Part shown: positions 9,172 through 19,494 of the stretch, in pieces | Layout: each line of letters opens with the position of its first letter | Position numbering within the stretch: position 1 is the first letter of the stretch | NCBI GenBank assembly: GCA_946055105.1 | Contig: CAMGEK010000002.1 | Span: 1-57,164 of the forward strand | DNA from: an uncultured Clostridia bacterium | GTDB lineage: Bacteria; Bacillota; Clostridia; Christensenellales; Borkfalkiaceae | DNA length: 57,164 bases | Direction: 5' to 3' | Translations under genes and position numbers: made by a program | Notes under the pieces: generated by a model | The model's database searches: none | Told to the model about the DNA's origin: nothing | The model's input: the letters and a program-made list of their open reading frames with translations, nothing else

Positions 9172-11815
9172 CGCCTATCTTCTGTTGCTCGCGATCCCGC
9201 TTGTGCTCCTGCTCGCCGTGCCGTTCTTTCTCGCGGTGAAAAAGGACAACGCGAACGGGCACAATATCGCGTCGCTCTCTTTGCACGTCCTCATGGCGGT
9301 TCTGGTCGCCTTTACCGCGGCGGGCGCGAAGATCGAGACGGTGATCACCGAGACCAACGTTTACGTTCTCGCGGATGTGTCCTATTCCGCGAACAGGAAT
9401 CTCGATCAGATCGACGGATATATTTCCCGATTGAACAAAGAACTTCCGAAAAACACGCGCATGGGCGTGGTCTGTTTCGGAAAAGACTATAAACTTCTCA
9501 CCCGTCTCGGCGAAACGCCGAAGAGCGTGAAAGAGGCGCGGGTGGACGACAGCGGCACGGACGTCGTGTCTGCGCTCGGCTATACCGGCGATCTCTTCCG
9601 CGACGGGGTGGTGAAACGCATCGTGCTCATTACCGACGGCAAACAGTCGGACGGGAGCGACGGGAACGCGATCAAACGCGCGGTGGACGCGTTGAACGCG
9701 GAGGGCGTTCATGTCGACGCGATTTACGTGGACGACAACCTCGGCCCGGACGCGAAGGACGTTCAGATTTCGGGCGTGGAATTTACGCAGACGGCGTATC
9801 TCAATCACGAGACGACGGCGACGGCGACAATCCGCAGCAGTTACGATTGCAACGCGATCGTCTCTCTCTATCGGGACGGGGAAAAACGGAAAGATCTCTC
9901 CGTCACGCTCTCCAAGGGCGCGAGCGCCGTTTCGTTTCAGCTTCCGACCGATCTTACGGGAGCGTTCGATTACGAAATCCGCGTGGCGGCGCCCGACGAC
10001 GGGAATCCCTACGACAACGCGTATTCGTTCACGCAGTCGGTGACGGGGAGAGTGAACGTGTTGCTGATCACCTCGAATTCTGCGGACGTGCTTGCGGCGC
10101 AGTCGCTCTACGGGGATCGGGCGACGATCGATGCTTACGTCAACGATCCCGAAACTCCGTGCGACGTGCCGTGCAGCGTGGAGGCGCTCTGCCGCTACGA
10201 CGAAATTTTGATCTCCGACGTCGATCTGACCGATCTCAAAAACAACGCTCTGTTCGTGAAGAGTCTCAACACGGTGGTTTCGGCGTTCGGAAAGAGCCTG
10301 ATCACGTTCGGAAATCTGAATTTGCAGAACAGGACGGACGAACTGACGGACGAGTTTTCCAAGATGTTGCCCGTCAAGTTCGGGAACAGCGAGTTAGATC
10401 CGAAGCTGTACACGATCATCATCGACAGCTCGGACAGTATGTTCAGTCTCGGAAAGCTCGAACGCGCGAAGTGCGCGGCGACGAAACTGCTCGATCTCGT
10501 CAGCGACAGCGACGACGTATGCGTCGTGAAGTTCGACGGAACGGTCACCGTCGTTCAACAGCCGACGAGCGCAAAGTATCGGAAAGAGATTCAGGAGAAG
10601 ATCTTATCCATCGAGACGGCGCACGGAACGGTGATGAGCGGCGGGTTCAATAAGGCGAAGGAGCAGATCGAACAGCTTGACGCGATCTACGGCGATAAAC
10701 AGATCATGCTCGTCAGCGACGGGCTCAATTACGCAAACGACGCGGATCCGATCGGGATCGTCGGGGAACTCAATCTGATGGGCGTGGCGACGTCCGTTCT
10801 CGACGTGGGACGGGGCGCCGACACGAGCCCCGCGGCGCAGAATGCGAAAACGCTCCTCGAAGCAATCTCGACTGCGGGCGGGGGCATGTATCGGCTGGCG
10901 AACACCGTGGAGGAAGCAGAGGAGACCGTCTTCGGCGAAATGGGCGACAGCTCGCGGGAGACGGTGGTGACGGGTTCTTCTGCGGTTTCGATCAAAAAAA
11001 GCTACGACGAAGTCGTATCCGGAATCGATGCGGCGCCGTATATCGACGGATACGTGAACGGCAAGGCGAAGGCGCGCGCGACGACCGTGCTCACGACGAA
11101 CTATTATCCCAACGACAGCGGCGTGAGCGTGGCAGTTCCGCTGTACTCCTATTGGTCTTACGGAAACGGAAAGGTTTCTGCGTTTTCGAGCTCGTTTACG
11201 GGGGATTGGATCGGCGAATGGCGGGATTCGGGATTCGACGCGCTCTTTTTCCGAAAGGTGCTCGAAGTCAATACGCCGACGGAGAAAATCGACGTGCCGT
11301 TTACCGTCTCGACGCGGACGGAGAACGGATATTGCGCGGTAGAGATCACGCCTGCGACCGTGCGTTACGACGCGACCGTAACGGTCGCGGTCACGGCGCC
11401 GGACGGCGAACGGACGGAACGTGCGGTCGCGCTGGACGTCGCGGCGTATTCCTATACGTTCGTCACGCCGCAGACGGGAAAGTATCTCGTGAGGGTGTCC
11501 TATTCTTACGGCGGCGCGGAGTACGTTTCGGAGCGCGCGGTCAATCTGTCCTATCTGCCCGAATACGATTCGTTCACGGTATTCGACGCGGCGGGGCTAT
11601 ATAAAGCGGTTGGCGGAACGGGAACGGTCAGCGAGGACGGAACGCTCTCGCTCGTCAACGACGAGAGTGAAGTGGGCGTTCGGACGGTGAGGCTGACGGT
11701 TCCGCTGTTGATCGCGTGCGTGGGGCTGTTCGCCGCGGACGTCGTCGTCAGAAAATTGAAATGGAGCGATATCAGAAGTCTGTTCGGCTTGGTGGACAAG
11801 GAGGGGAAAAAATGA
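9149..11815 (+). CDS. Membrane protein with two VWA-like domains
   Basis: First MIDAS-like 'LADVSYSAN', second 'IIDSSDSMFSLGKLERAK'; N- and C-terminal TM segments. Confidence 0.8.
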   Translation: MSSINFDNAYLLLLAIPLVLLLAVPFFLAVKKDNANGHNIASLSLHVLMAVLVAFTAAGAKIETVITETNVYVLADVSYSANRNLDQIDGYISRLNKELPKNTRMGVVCFGKDYKLLTRLGETPKSVKEARVDDSGTDVVSALGYTGDLFRDGVVKRIVLITDGKQSDGSDGNAIKRAVDALNAEGVHVDAIYVDDNLGPDAKDVQISGVEFTQTAYLNHETTATATIRSSYDCNAIVSLYRDGEKRKDLSVTLSKGASAVSFQLPTDLTGAFDYEIRVAAPDDGNPYDNAYSFTQSVTGRVNVLLITSNSADVLAAQSLYGDRATIDAYVNDPETPCDVPCSVEALCRYDEILISDVDLTDLKNNALFVKSLNTVVSAFGKSLITFGNLNLQNRTDELTDEFSKMLPVKFGNSELDPKLYTIIIDSSDSMFSLGKLERAKCAATKLLDLVSDSDDVCVVKFDGTVTVVQQPTSAKYRKEIQEKILSIETAHGTVMSGGFNKAKEQIEQLDAIYGDKQIMLVSDGLNYANDADPIGIVGELNLMGVATSVLDVGRGADTSPAAQNAKTLLEAISTAGGGMYRLANTVEEAEETVFGEMGDSSRETVVTGSSAVSIKKSYDEVVSGIDAAPYIDGYVNGKAKARATTVLTTNYYPNDSGVSVAVPLYSYWSYGNGKVSAFSSSFTGDWIGEWRDSGFDALFFRKVLEVNTPTEKIDVPFTVSTRTENGYCAVEITPATVRYDATVTVAVTAPDGERTERAVALDVAAYSYTFVTPQTGKYLVRVSYSYGGAEYVSERAVNLSYLPEYDSFTVFDAAGLYKAVGGTGTVSEDGTLSLVNDESEVGVRTVRLTVPLLIACVGLFAADVVVRKLKWSDIRSLFGLVDKEGKK

Positions 11816-13182
11816 AACGCGTATTGATGTTCGTTCTCGCCCTTCTTGCGGCGTTGAGTCTGACGGGCTGCGGAGAATACAGAGCGCCGACGGGCGGTTC
11901 TTCTGCGGAACAGCCGGGCGACGCGCCCGCCGTCGAAGAGGAAGAGGGGGATTTCAAAGTCAGGCTCACGGTCAACGGCGCGCCGTACGTTCCGTCGGAA
12001 CAGATCGAAGCGATCTGGACGAACGATCTCGGCGGCAAATTCAGCGCGGCGTTCAACCGCCGCGGCGTGGCTTCCGTCACGGGACCGGACGGAGAGTACC
12101 GCATCACGCTGTCCGCGCCGCCGAGCGGATTTACCTATAATCCGAATATCTATTACGCCAGCAACGACGAAAAAGACGTCTCCGTGACGCTCTATCCGTT
12201 GAGAACGGCGATGGGAAGCGGCTCGGATTTCAGCCATATGGCGGAACTGCCTCGTACAGGCGCATATCGCGCGGTTCTGAGAAGTCCGCAGGATAAGTAT
12301 TTTTTCAAGTATAAACCGACCGTCGGGGGCGTCTATACGGTGGAATCGATGATCGACGTCACCGCGAACGTGATCAATCCCATTCTGGATAAATATATCG
12401 ACAATCCGGCGTTGGAAAGCTTACAGCTGACGGTGGACGACGGCGGCGCGTCCTCGACGTACACCAAAAACTTCCGTCGCGATTTTAACGAACCCAACGC
12501 GGGGGGCGGGAATACGTTCATCTTCTGTATCCGCACGGAGAGCATCAACGCCGACGCCTTCCCCGTCAACCTCGATTTCGTCATCTTCTGGGAGGGCGAG
12601 AACGAGACGGAAGAAGATCCCTTGAAATATCCCACAGAGGACTTTAAAAACCGTACGGAGTACGCCGCGCCGCAGGGCGCGACGATCGTAAAGGCGGCGG
12701 ACGATCCTCGCCACGCGCCCGCTACTCTGCAATGGAAGACGACCGCGCAGAACGGAGAGACGGTCGAACTGTATAAACTCAATCCCGCGGACGGGTATTA
12801 CTATCGGTACGTAAACGGCGCCTACGAAAAGCGGCTGTACGCTTATATCACGAGAGACAGTTATGTGGATTATGGGGGAATGGGATTCCTCCATTCCATG
12901 TTGCGGCTCAACTGCAACGGCTACAATTACAGTCCGTTTTTCAAAGAGGTCGACGCGGACGGAATCGCCGTGACCGACGCACGCGGCATGTTCATTCCGC
13001 AAGGGTATGCAAAATATGCCAATTCGGACGGGGCTTATCCCGTGACCGAAGAATTGAAGGAATTTTTGCAGGCGTACGCTTCGGCGCGGCAATTCTTCTT
13101 CGACGGCGCGGGCACTCTGGAAAATTCGCTCTCGTCGGGAGAAGAGGATCAATGGCTGTACGACTGTTTCTATTACGTTTGA
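11812..13182 (+). CDS. Lipoprotein, unknown function
   Basis: MKRVLMFVLALLAALSLTGCGEY lipobox; overlaps end of upstream CDS by 4 bp. Confidence 0.8.
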   Translation: MKRVLMFVLALLAALSLTGCGEYRAPTGGSSAEQPGDAPAVEEEEGDFKVRLTVNGAPYVPSEQIEAIWTNDLGGKFSAAFNRRGVASVTGPDGEYRITLSAPPSGFTYNPNIYYASNDEKDVSVTLYPLRTAMGSGSDFSHMAELPRTGAYRAVLRSPQDKYFFKYKPTVGGVYTVESMIDVTANVINPILDKYIDNPALESLQLTVDDGGASSTYTKNFRRDFNEPNAGGGNTFIFCIRTESINADAFPVNLDFVIFWEGENETEEDPLKYPTEDFKNRTEYAAPQGATIVKAADDPRHAPATLQWKTTAQNGETVELYKLNPADGYYYRYVNGAYEKRLYAYITRDSYVDYGGMGFLHSMLRLNCNGYNYSPFFKEVDADGIAVTDARGMFIPQGYAKYANSDGAYPVTEELKEFLQAYASARQFFFDGAGTLENSLSSGEEDQWLYDCFYYV

Positions 13183-13198
13183 AAACGGGAGGAAAGGA

Positions 13199-15424
13199 AT
13201 GAAAAGAAGAGTAATTACGGGACTGCTCGCGGCGGCATGCGCTTGTTTCGCCCTCGGCGTCACCGCGTGCGGAGAGGACGACTGCGACCATTCGGTCAAC
13301 CGTTGGAGAACGGTCACGCCCGCGACCTGCGTTGCGGAGGGACTCGAAGAGGGCGTCTGCGTGAACTGCGGAGAGGTATTGACGCGCGTGCTTCCCGTCG
13401 CGCCCGATCATCACGTCTACGGCGAATGGGAACTGACGCTTCCGACCGCCGACGGCGCGGGGTTCGCGAAGGGCGTCTGCACGCTCAACGGCGCGCATCG
13501 CACGGAATTGACGCTTCCGTCCCTCTCGCAGGGCGGTTATACGACGGAAGTCGTCAAAGCCGAGACGGCGCTTTGCGACGGCGTGATGCGGTACGTCTAC
13601 CCGAACGGCGATCCCGACTATGCGGACGACGACGTCGTGTTCGATCTTCCCATTCCCGCGCGCGGGATCACGGAAAACTCGTCCGTGGCGGACGCGGTCG
13701 AAGTCGGATCGGCGGGCGGCTCTTTCGTCAGAAGGGGCGAGGGTTGGAGAAGAGAACAGCATTACGACGAGACGAACGCGCTGACCTTAAACGTAAGCTC
13801 TCCGATGTCCTATGAATTCGGAGAAGGATATACGCATTTTATCGACGCGTCGGACAAGCTCGAATATTGGTGTTCGCTCGATCGGAACGGCGATTTCTGG
13901 TGCGTGCGGAGGGATTCGAGAGAAGAGACGGCGCGGCTCGACCGCATATACGACGCCTCGTACATGAACGGGTATCGGTTCGCGTTCGGTCGGACGACCG
14001 CGTTCGGGGAGATGTTCGGAGCGGAAAACCTGCTGTCCGAACTCTATGCAAGAGCGGTCGTGAATCCGAACGGCGATTTTGCCGAGAGCAAATATACCAA
14101 CGCTGACGAGGAGACGTGCTATCGATTCTCCTTCGGTTACGTTCAGCAGGCGGGAGACAACAGCGGCTATTTCTGCGTCTTCGAGGTGGAATTTACGTTA
14201 AACGACGATTCCCGCATGATCGAATGGTTCAAGGTTACCGATACGACGTACGTCAACCGCTACGCGCATATCGACGAGAGCGGAAATCCGCAGAGCGAGA
14301 TCAAGACGTGGGAGTTCGACGAAAACGGGAACGCCTATACCCTCGACGTGGAGGGGGATCGCTACGTCGAAGTATTCGAGTTCGGGCAGACGAGCAAGAC
14401 GGACGATCCCGCCGAGCCGGACGAGAATCCTTACACGAAGGAGAAGCTGTTGTTTACGGAGCTTCCGCTCTACGACGGAACGGCGCTCGTCGGGGAGAAC
14501 GCGGTCGAAATGACGGCGGGCGTTCAGAAATTTCTGTATATCAGAGATCCGCAGCCCGCGAGCGCGTTCGAGATCGGGTTCGACGAACTCTCCTTCTGTC
14601 TCCTCAGAGACGGAGCGGAGATCCCCGTGAACTTCGGCACGATCAACGAACAGAAATTTGCCGTCGTGGCGTCCAAGGAAGGGACTCGTTATCAGATCGC
14701 GCTCACGAGCCGTCTGACGGGCGACGTCACGCTTCTGATCAGGACGAACGAACTTTTGGTTACGGTCAGACTTACGGTTGCGCTCGCCGCGCCCGAGAGC
14801 CTTACCGCCAACGTGTGCGAATATTCGTCGAGCGGATACGTCACCGCGGTGAAATCCGCCGCGACGGTGTACGTCGGACAGCCGCTCTATTTCAAAGCCG
14901 CCGCGGATGCGGAATGGATCGACGACGCGTGTACGGCGGTCTCCACGAACGCGGGGAACGTAACGATCGAACAGACGGAATTGACGGAGAAGAACGGATT
15001 GCGCTGGTTGGCGTTTACCGCGAACACGGCGGGCACGTATACCGTCACGATGACTTCCCGAACAAATTCCTCCGTAAAATGCACGCTTACCGTTACGGTG
15101 AATCCGAAGCCTTCGAGCAGTACGCTTCTTTCGGGCGTGTATACCGCGAGCGTCAGAAATCCGCGCGCGACGGTTACGCTGACCTTTGACGGCGGAAAGA
15201 TGAAGCTCACCCGTCCCGAAAACGGCGGTACGGTCACCGAGTATCTGAGTTTTACCTATACGGAGAACTCCGGCGCGCTCGACGAACTGACGACTGTGCA
15301 CGCGGGCGGCGCGGAACTCGGCTATTCGGTTTCGCTCAACGAGGGCTACGATCTGGTGCTCCGCTATTCCGATTCGGTCAGCGGGAAGCAGGAAACCGTG
15401 ATCTTTACGCGGGCGCAGTCCTGA
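13199..15424 (+). CDS. Lipoprotein with Cys-containing N-terminal module and Ig-like segments
   Basis: MKRRVITGLLAAACACFALGVTACGED; 'CVAEGLEEGVCVNCGEV'. Confidence 0.8.
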   Translation: MKRRVITGLLAAACACFALGVTACGEDDCDHSVNRWRTVTPATCVAEGLEEGVCVNCGEVLTRVLPVAPDHHVYGEWELTLPTADGAGFAKGVCTLNGAHRTELTLPSLSQGGYTTEVVKAETALCDGVMRYVYPNGDPDYADDDVVFDLPIPARGITENSSVADAVEVGSAGGSFVRRGEGWRREQHYDETNALTLNVSSPMSYEFGEGYTHFIDASDKLEYWCSLDRNGDFWCVRRDSREETARLDRIYDASYMNGYRFAFGRTTAFGEMFGAENLLSELYARAVVNPNGDFAESKYTNADEETCYRFSFGYVQQAGDNSGYFCVFEVEFTLNDDSRMIEWFKVTDTTYVNRYAHIDESGNPQSEIKTWEFDENGNAYTLDVEGDRYVEVFEFGQTSKTDDPAEPDENPYTKEKLLFTELPLYDGTALVGENAVEMTAGVQKFLYIRDPQPASAFEIGFDELSFCLLRDGAEIPVNFGTINEQKFAVVASKEGTRYQIALTSRLTGDVTLLIRTNELLVTVRLTVALAAPESLTANVCEYSSSGYVTAVKSAATVYVGQPLYFKAAADAEWIDDACTAVSTNAGNVTIEQTELTEKNGLRWLAFTANTAGTYTVTMTSRTNSSVKCTLTVTVNPKPSSSTLLSGVYTASVRNPRATVTLTFDGGKMKLTRPENGGTVTEYLSFTYTENSGALDELTTVHAGGAELGYSVSLNEGYDLVLRYSDSVSGKQETVIFTRAQS

Positions 15425-15448
15425 TCGGTCGAACTTGATAAGATGATG

Positions 15449-15478
15449 AAAAAGCCGTCGCTCTGCCGACGGCTTTTT
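15449..15478 (+). terminator. Rho-independent terminator
   Basis: AAAAAGCCGTCG-ctctgc-CGACGGCTTTTT, perfect 12-bp stem. Confidence 0.85.
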
Positions 15479-15695
15479 GCGCGCTATCCCAAAGGCTTGT
15501 CGTCCTGCCGCGGTCTTGCGCGCTATTCCAAAGGCTTGTCGTCCTGCCGCCGCCTTGCGAACTATTCCCAACGGCTTGTCGTCCTGCCGCGGTCTTGCGC
15601 GCTATTCCCAACGGCTTGTCGTCCTGCCGCCGCCTTGCGCGCTATTCCCAACGGCTTGTTGTTCTGTCGCGGTCTTGCGCGTTATCCCATTGGCG
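15479..15695. repeat. Tandem repeat, 39-40 bp period, ~5.5 copies
   Basis: 'gcgctattcccaacggcttgtcgtcctgccgcggtctt' repeated with alternating ccgcggtctt / ccgccgcctt variants. Confidence 0.9.
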
Positions 15696-15697
15696 TT

Positions 15698-16333
15698 ATG
15701 CTGTTCCGCGAAGCGTTTGAACGGGCGGCGGGAGAGGAGGCGATCGTCATTTTAATCTCTTCCAAAATTTCGGGAACGCTGAACGCCGCGCGGATCGCCA
15801 AAGAAGAGGGCGGATTCGACAACGTGCTTTTGTACGATTCCCTGTGTACGACGGCAATGCAGAGGATTTTGGTCGAAGAAGCGGTCAGACGGCGGGATCG
15901 GAGCGTGAGGGAAGCGGCGGAGATTCTCGACGGTCTGCGCCCGCGGCTTCGCCTGTTCGCCGCGCTCGATACGCTCGATACGCTCGAATATCTCTATAAG
16001 GGCGGAAGAATCAAGGGCGGAACGGCGCTCATGGGGAAACTTCTCGGAATCAAACCCGTCGTCGAGTTGACCGTAGAGGGCGAGGTTAAGAACGTCGGGC
16101 GCGCGCACGGACGGAAGAAAGCGCTCGCGGAGGTCAAACGGCTTTCGGAACGGGAGAAGCGCGATCCCGCGTTTTCTCCGTACTATCTCTACTGCAAAAC
16201 GGAGGCGGTGTGCGACGAGTTGACGGAACTGACGGGCGAGCGTTCGGCGCGGCGATTTAATATCTGTTGCGCGGTCGGCGCGCATATCGGACCGAACGCG
16301 GCGGGCGTCGTTTACGTCGTCGCGCAGGAATAA
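15698..16333 (+). pseudogene. DegV family protein lacking its N-terminal region; remnant fused in frame to the tandem repeat
   Basis: REAFERAAGEEAIVILISSKISGTLNAARIA ... LDTLEYLYKGGRIKGGTALMGKLLGIKPVVELTVEGEV ... GAHIGPNAAGVVYV match DegV middle and C-terminus; the expected ~80 N-terminal residues are absent. Confidence 0.7.
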
Positions 16334-16338
16334 AAGGT

Positions 16339-16375
16339 AAAACTCCCGCCTGTCGGGAGTTTTCGGCTTTTTTTG
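16339..16375 (+). terminator. Rho-independent terminator
   Basis: AAAACTCCCG-cctgt-CGGGAGTTTT followed by a T-rich tract. Confidence 0.85.
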
Positions 16376-16419
16376 CGTGTAAGACGCATGAAAATTGTGT
16401 GCGGAAACGCCTTTGTCCG

Positions 16420-16448
16420 TTGCAATTTACCGCGGGATATGGTATAAT
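16420..16448 (+). promoter_or_regulatory. Sigma-A promoter TTGCAA-N17-TATAAT for trpS
   Basis: -35 16420-16425, -10 16443-16448; ATG at 16479. Confidence 0.8.
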
Positions 16449-16478
16449 AAAGCAAGGTTTATACGAGGATTTGAAATC

Positions 16479-17474
16479 ATGGAAAAGAAAACGCTGTATT
16501 CCGCCGTACAGCCGAGCGGAAATCTGACGATCGGGAACTATACGGGCGCCATTCGGAATTGGGTGGCGTTGCAGGACGAATACGAATGTTTTTATGCGAT
16601 CGCGAACATGCACGCGATCACCGTACGGCAGGAGCCGTCCGAACTTCGGCGCAGAACGGTGGAGTTGCTCGCGCTGTATATCGCATGCGGCGTAAATCCC
16701 GAAAAATGCACGCTTTACGTTCAGTCGCAGGTTCCGCAGCATGCGGAGCTCACCTGGGTGCTCAATTCGATGACTTACGTGGGCGAGATGGAGCGCATGA
16801 CGCAGTTCAAAGACAAGAGCGCGCGGCATGCCGAAAACGTCAACATGGGGCTTATGGACTACCCCGTCCTGATGGCGGCGGATATTCTGCTCTATCAGAC
16901 GGACGTCGTGCCCGTCGGCGTCGATCAGCGTCAGCATCTGGAAATCGCGCGCGACGTCGCGATCCGTTTCAACAACCGTTACGGCGAGACCTTCCGCGTG
17001 CCCGAGGCGTATATTCTCAAAGCGGGCGCAAAGATCGCGTCTTTGCAGGATCCCGAAAAGAAGATGTCCAAGTCGGACGAGAACCCCAACGCTTCCGTCT
17101 TTCTGTCGGACGACAAAGACGCCGTCATCAGAAAGTTCAAACGCGCCGTCACGGACAGCGGGAACGAAATCCGCGCGGACGAAAGCAAACCGGGCGTCAC
17201 CAATCTTCTGAACGTTTACGCGGCGTTTACGGGTTGTTCGGTCGAGCAGGCGGAGCGCGCGTTCGAGGGAAAGGGGTACGGCGAGTTCAAGCTCGCCGTG
17301 GGCGAGACGGTCGCGGACGCGCTCGCGCCGATTCAGGCGGAACAAAAACGCTTGCTTGCGGATAAAGCGTATCTCGGCGGCGTATTGGCGGCGGGAGCGG
17401 AACGCGCCTACAAGGCGGCGAGAAAGACGCTCTCCAAAGTGTACCGTAAAATCGGTTTTTATCAGGGAGAATAA
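16479..17474 (+). CDS. trpS: Tryptophan--tRNA ligase
   Basis: YSAVQPSGNLTIGNYTGAIRNWV; MDYPVLMAADILLYQTDVVPVGVDQRQHLEIARDVAIRFN; KKMSKSDENPNA. Confidence 0.97.
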   Translation: MEKKTLYSAVQPSGNLTIGNYTGAIRNWVALQDEYECFYAIANMHAITVRQEPSELRRRTVELLALYIACGVNPEKCTLYVQSQVPQHAELTWVLNSMTYVGEMERMTQFKDKSARHAENVNMGLMDYPVLMAADILLYQTDVVPVGVDQRQHLEIARDVAIRFNNRYGETFRVPEAYILKAGAKIASLQDPEKKMSKSDENPNASVFLSDDKDAVIRKFKRAVTDSGNEIRADESKPGVTNLLNVYAAFTGCSVEQAERAFEGKGYGEFKLAVGETVADALAPIQAEQKRLLADKAYLGGVLAAGAERAYKAARKTLSKVYRKIGFYQGE

Positions 17475-17476
17475 CC

Positions 17477-18346
17477 GTGGTCGGATACGTTCGGTACGAT
17501 CTTCCCGATCTCCGCATCAAGGACTTCATGCTCTACAAAGCGCTCTACTGCGGGCTGTGCAAGGGGATCGGAAAGGCATGCGGACAGGCGGCGCGCATGG
17601 GGCTTTCCTACGACGTCACGTTTCTGTCCGCGATTCTGCATAACGTCGCGGGAACGGATATCCGCGTCGAGAAACAGCGTTGCGCCGAGCACTGTCTCGT
17701 CCGTCAGCCGATCGCCGCGATCGACGGTCTGACGCTTGCGCTGGGCGCGCTCAATACCGTTCTTATCTACTATAAACTGACGGACGACGTCGAGGACGGG
17801 GATCGGGGGCGCGGCAAGCGCGTCTGGTTCAAAAAGGGGTTTCGGCGCGCGAAGCGGGATTACCCCGAGCTTGTGGAAATCGTCGCGCGGGGAATGGAAA
17901 AACAGGCGGAGACGGAGCGACGGAAGGTCGCGTCTCCGGACGCCGCCGCAGACGCCAGCGCGGACATGCTGCGGTCTGTTTCCGCTTATCTGCTCGGCGA
18001 GAAGGCGACGGAAGCGACGGACGGTCTGTTCTACGACGTCGGGAAATGGGTGTATCTGATCGACGCGCTGGACGATTACGATAAGGACGCGGCGAAAGAC
18101 GCCTACAATCCGTTGCGGCTCACCTACGGGAGCCGCGACAAGGCGACTCTGATTGCGGAACACGGGAGCGATATTGCGTTTCTGTTCGACACGCTGTTTT
18201 ACGATATGCGGGAGAACCTGTCGCGGATTTCCTTTCCGTTCAACCGCGATCTGACGGACAATATCATTCTCCGCGGTCTGCCGCGGGAGACGGAACGCGT
18301 GATCAGAGGCGAAAAAAGAAAAAAAATGAAAAAGATCGTCAAATAG
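17477..18346 (+). CDS. DUF5685 family protein
   Basis: VGYVRYDLPDLRIKDFMLYKALYCGLCKGIGKACGQAARMGLSYDVTFLSAILHN; GTG start; next to J-domain gene. Confidence 0.75.
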   Translation: MVGYVRYDLPDLRIKDFMLYKALYCGLCKGIGKACGQAARMGLSYDVTFLSAILHNVAGTDIRVEKQRCAEHCLVRQPIAAIDGLTLALGALNTVLIYYKLTDDVEDGDRGRGKRVWFKKGFRRAKRDYPELVEIVARGMEKQAETERRKVASPDAAADASADMLRSVSAYLLGEKATEATDGLFYDVGKWVYLIDALDDYDKDAAKDAYNPLRLTYGSRDKATLIAEHGSDIAFLFDTLFYDMRENLSRISFPFNRDLTDNIILRGLPRETERVIRGEKRKKMKKIVK

Positions 18347-18358
18347 AGGAACGGCATT

Positions 18359-18964
18359 ATGAATCGGGAAAATTACGAATTATTACAGTTGAGCGAAACG
18401 GCGACGGACGAGGAGATCAAAGAACGCTATCGCGAACTCAAAAAGAAGTATGCGGAGGAGCAATGGCAGGACGGGGAGGCGGGCGTTACCGCCGCCAAAA
18501 TGCTGAACAAACTCGACGTCGCGTACGAAGAGATCATGACGGAGCGGCGGCAGTCCCGAAAAAACACGAGCGGAACGTCCGCGTTCGAGGAAGTCGCCGA
18601 TCTCATCAAGCGGGGCGAGCTTGCGGCGGCGCAATCCAAGCTGGACGAGTTCAACGAACGCAACGCGGAATGGCACTATCTGCAATCGGTCGTCTTTTAT
18701 AAAAAGAATTGGATGAGCGAGAGCAAGAAACAGCTGGAAATCGCGATGCAACTCGATCCCGTCAACGCGAAATATCGCGACGCATACGAAAAGCTGACCG
18801 CCCGCGCCGATTATCGGGAACAGACGGGCGGCGCGCCCAACACCAATCCGAATCCGACGTCGGACGAACAGATGGGAGGAAATTGGTGCGCGAACTGCGC
18901 TTCCTGCTGTTATACCTACCTCTGCGTGAACTGTCTGTTCAATCTCTGCTGTAACTGCGGCTGA
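18359..18964 (+). CDS. J-domain-like protein with Cys-rich C-terminus
   Basis: NYELLQLSETATDEEIKERYRELKKKYAEEQWQDGEAG; tail CANCASCCYTYLCVNCLFNLCCNCG. Confidence 0.75.
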   Translation: MNRENYELLQLSETATDEEIKERYRELKKKYAEEQWQDGEAGVTAAKMLNKLDVAYEEIMTERRQSRKNTSGTSAFEEVADLIKRGELAAAQSKLDEFNERNAEWHYLQSVVFYKKNWMSESKKQLEIAMQLDPVNAKYRDAYEKLTARADYREQTGGAPNTNPNPTSDEQMGGNWCANCASCCYTYLCVNCLFNLCCNCG

Positions 18965-19491
18965 TGAAACGCAATTCAAAATCGTTTGAAATCGCGCTGT
19001 CCGCGATCGCCTGCGCGGTTGCCACGCTGTTCCTTTGGCTCGGTTCGCTCAATCCGTTTTTGCTTGCGACGGGGTATCTTGCAGGCTGTTTCGCACTCAT
19101 GGTGCCGCTTTCCAAAAATTTCGTCTGGGGGGACGTCCTCGCCTATCTCGCGGCATGCCTTTGCGCGTTGCTTTTGGGCGGCGGTGCGTTCTTTTGGAAA
19201 TTATTGCCGTTTATCGTCTTTTTCGGACTTCATCCTCTCACGAATTTCGTGCAGACCCGCTTCCGTTGGAACGCGATCCTCTGTTTTTTCGTGAAAGCGG
19301 TCTGGTTCGACGCCGCCATGTATCTGTGCTGGCGTTTCGCGTTCGGAATGAACGTCGCCGTCGATTGGGTGAACGAATATATCGTTCCCGTCATTCTGAT
19401 CGGGGGAACGTTGTTTTTCGCGGTGTACGACCGCATGATTTTCGCCTGTCAGAAGTCGGTGAACGCCGCGGTTCGGAGAATCGGGAGGTAA
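18964..19491 (+). CDS. Polytopic membrane protein, unknown function
   Basis: ~5 hydrophobic segments; start overlaps stop of upstream gene. Confidence 0.7.
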   Translation: MKRNSKSFEIALSAIACAVATLFLWLGSLNPFLLATGYLAGCFALMVPLSKNFVWGDVLAYLAACLCALLLGGGAFFWKLLPFIVFFGLHPLTNFVQTRFRWNAILCFFVKAVWFDAAMYLCWRFAFGMNVAVDWVNEYIVPVILIGGTLFFAVYDRMIFACQKSVNAAVRRIGR

Positions 19492-19494
19492 CGT

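Noticed and set aside
15479-15695. Possible CRISPR array
   Set aside because: 39-40-bp units are fully tandem with no variable spacers.
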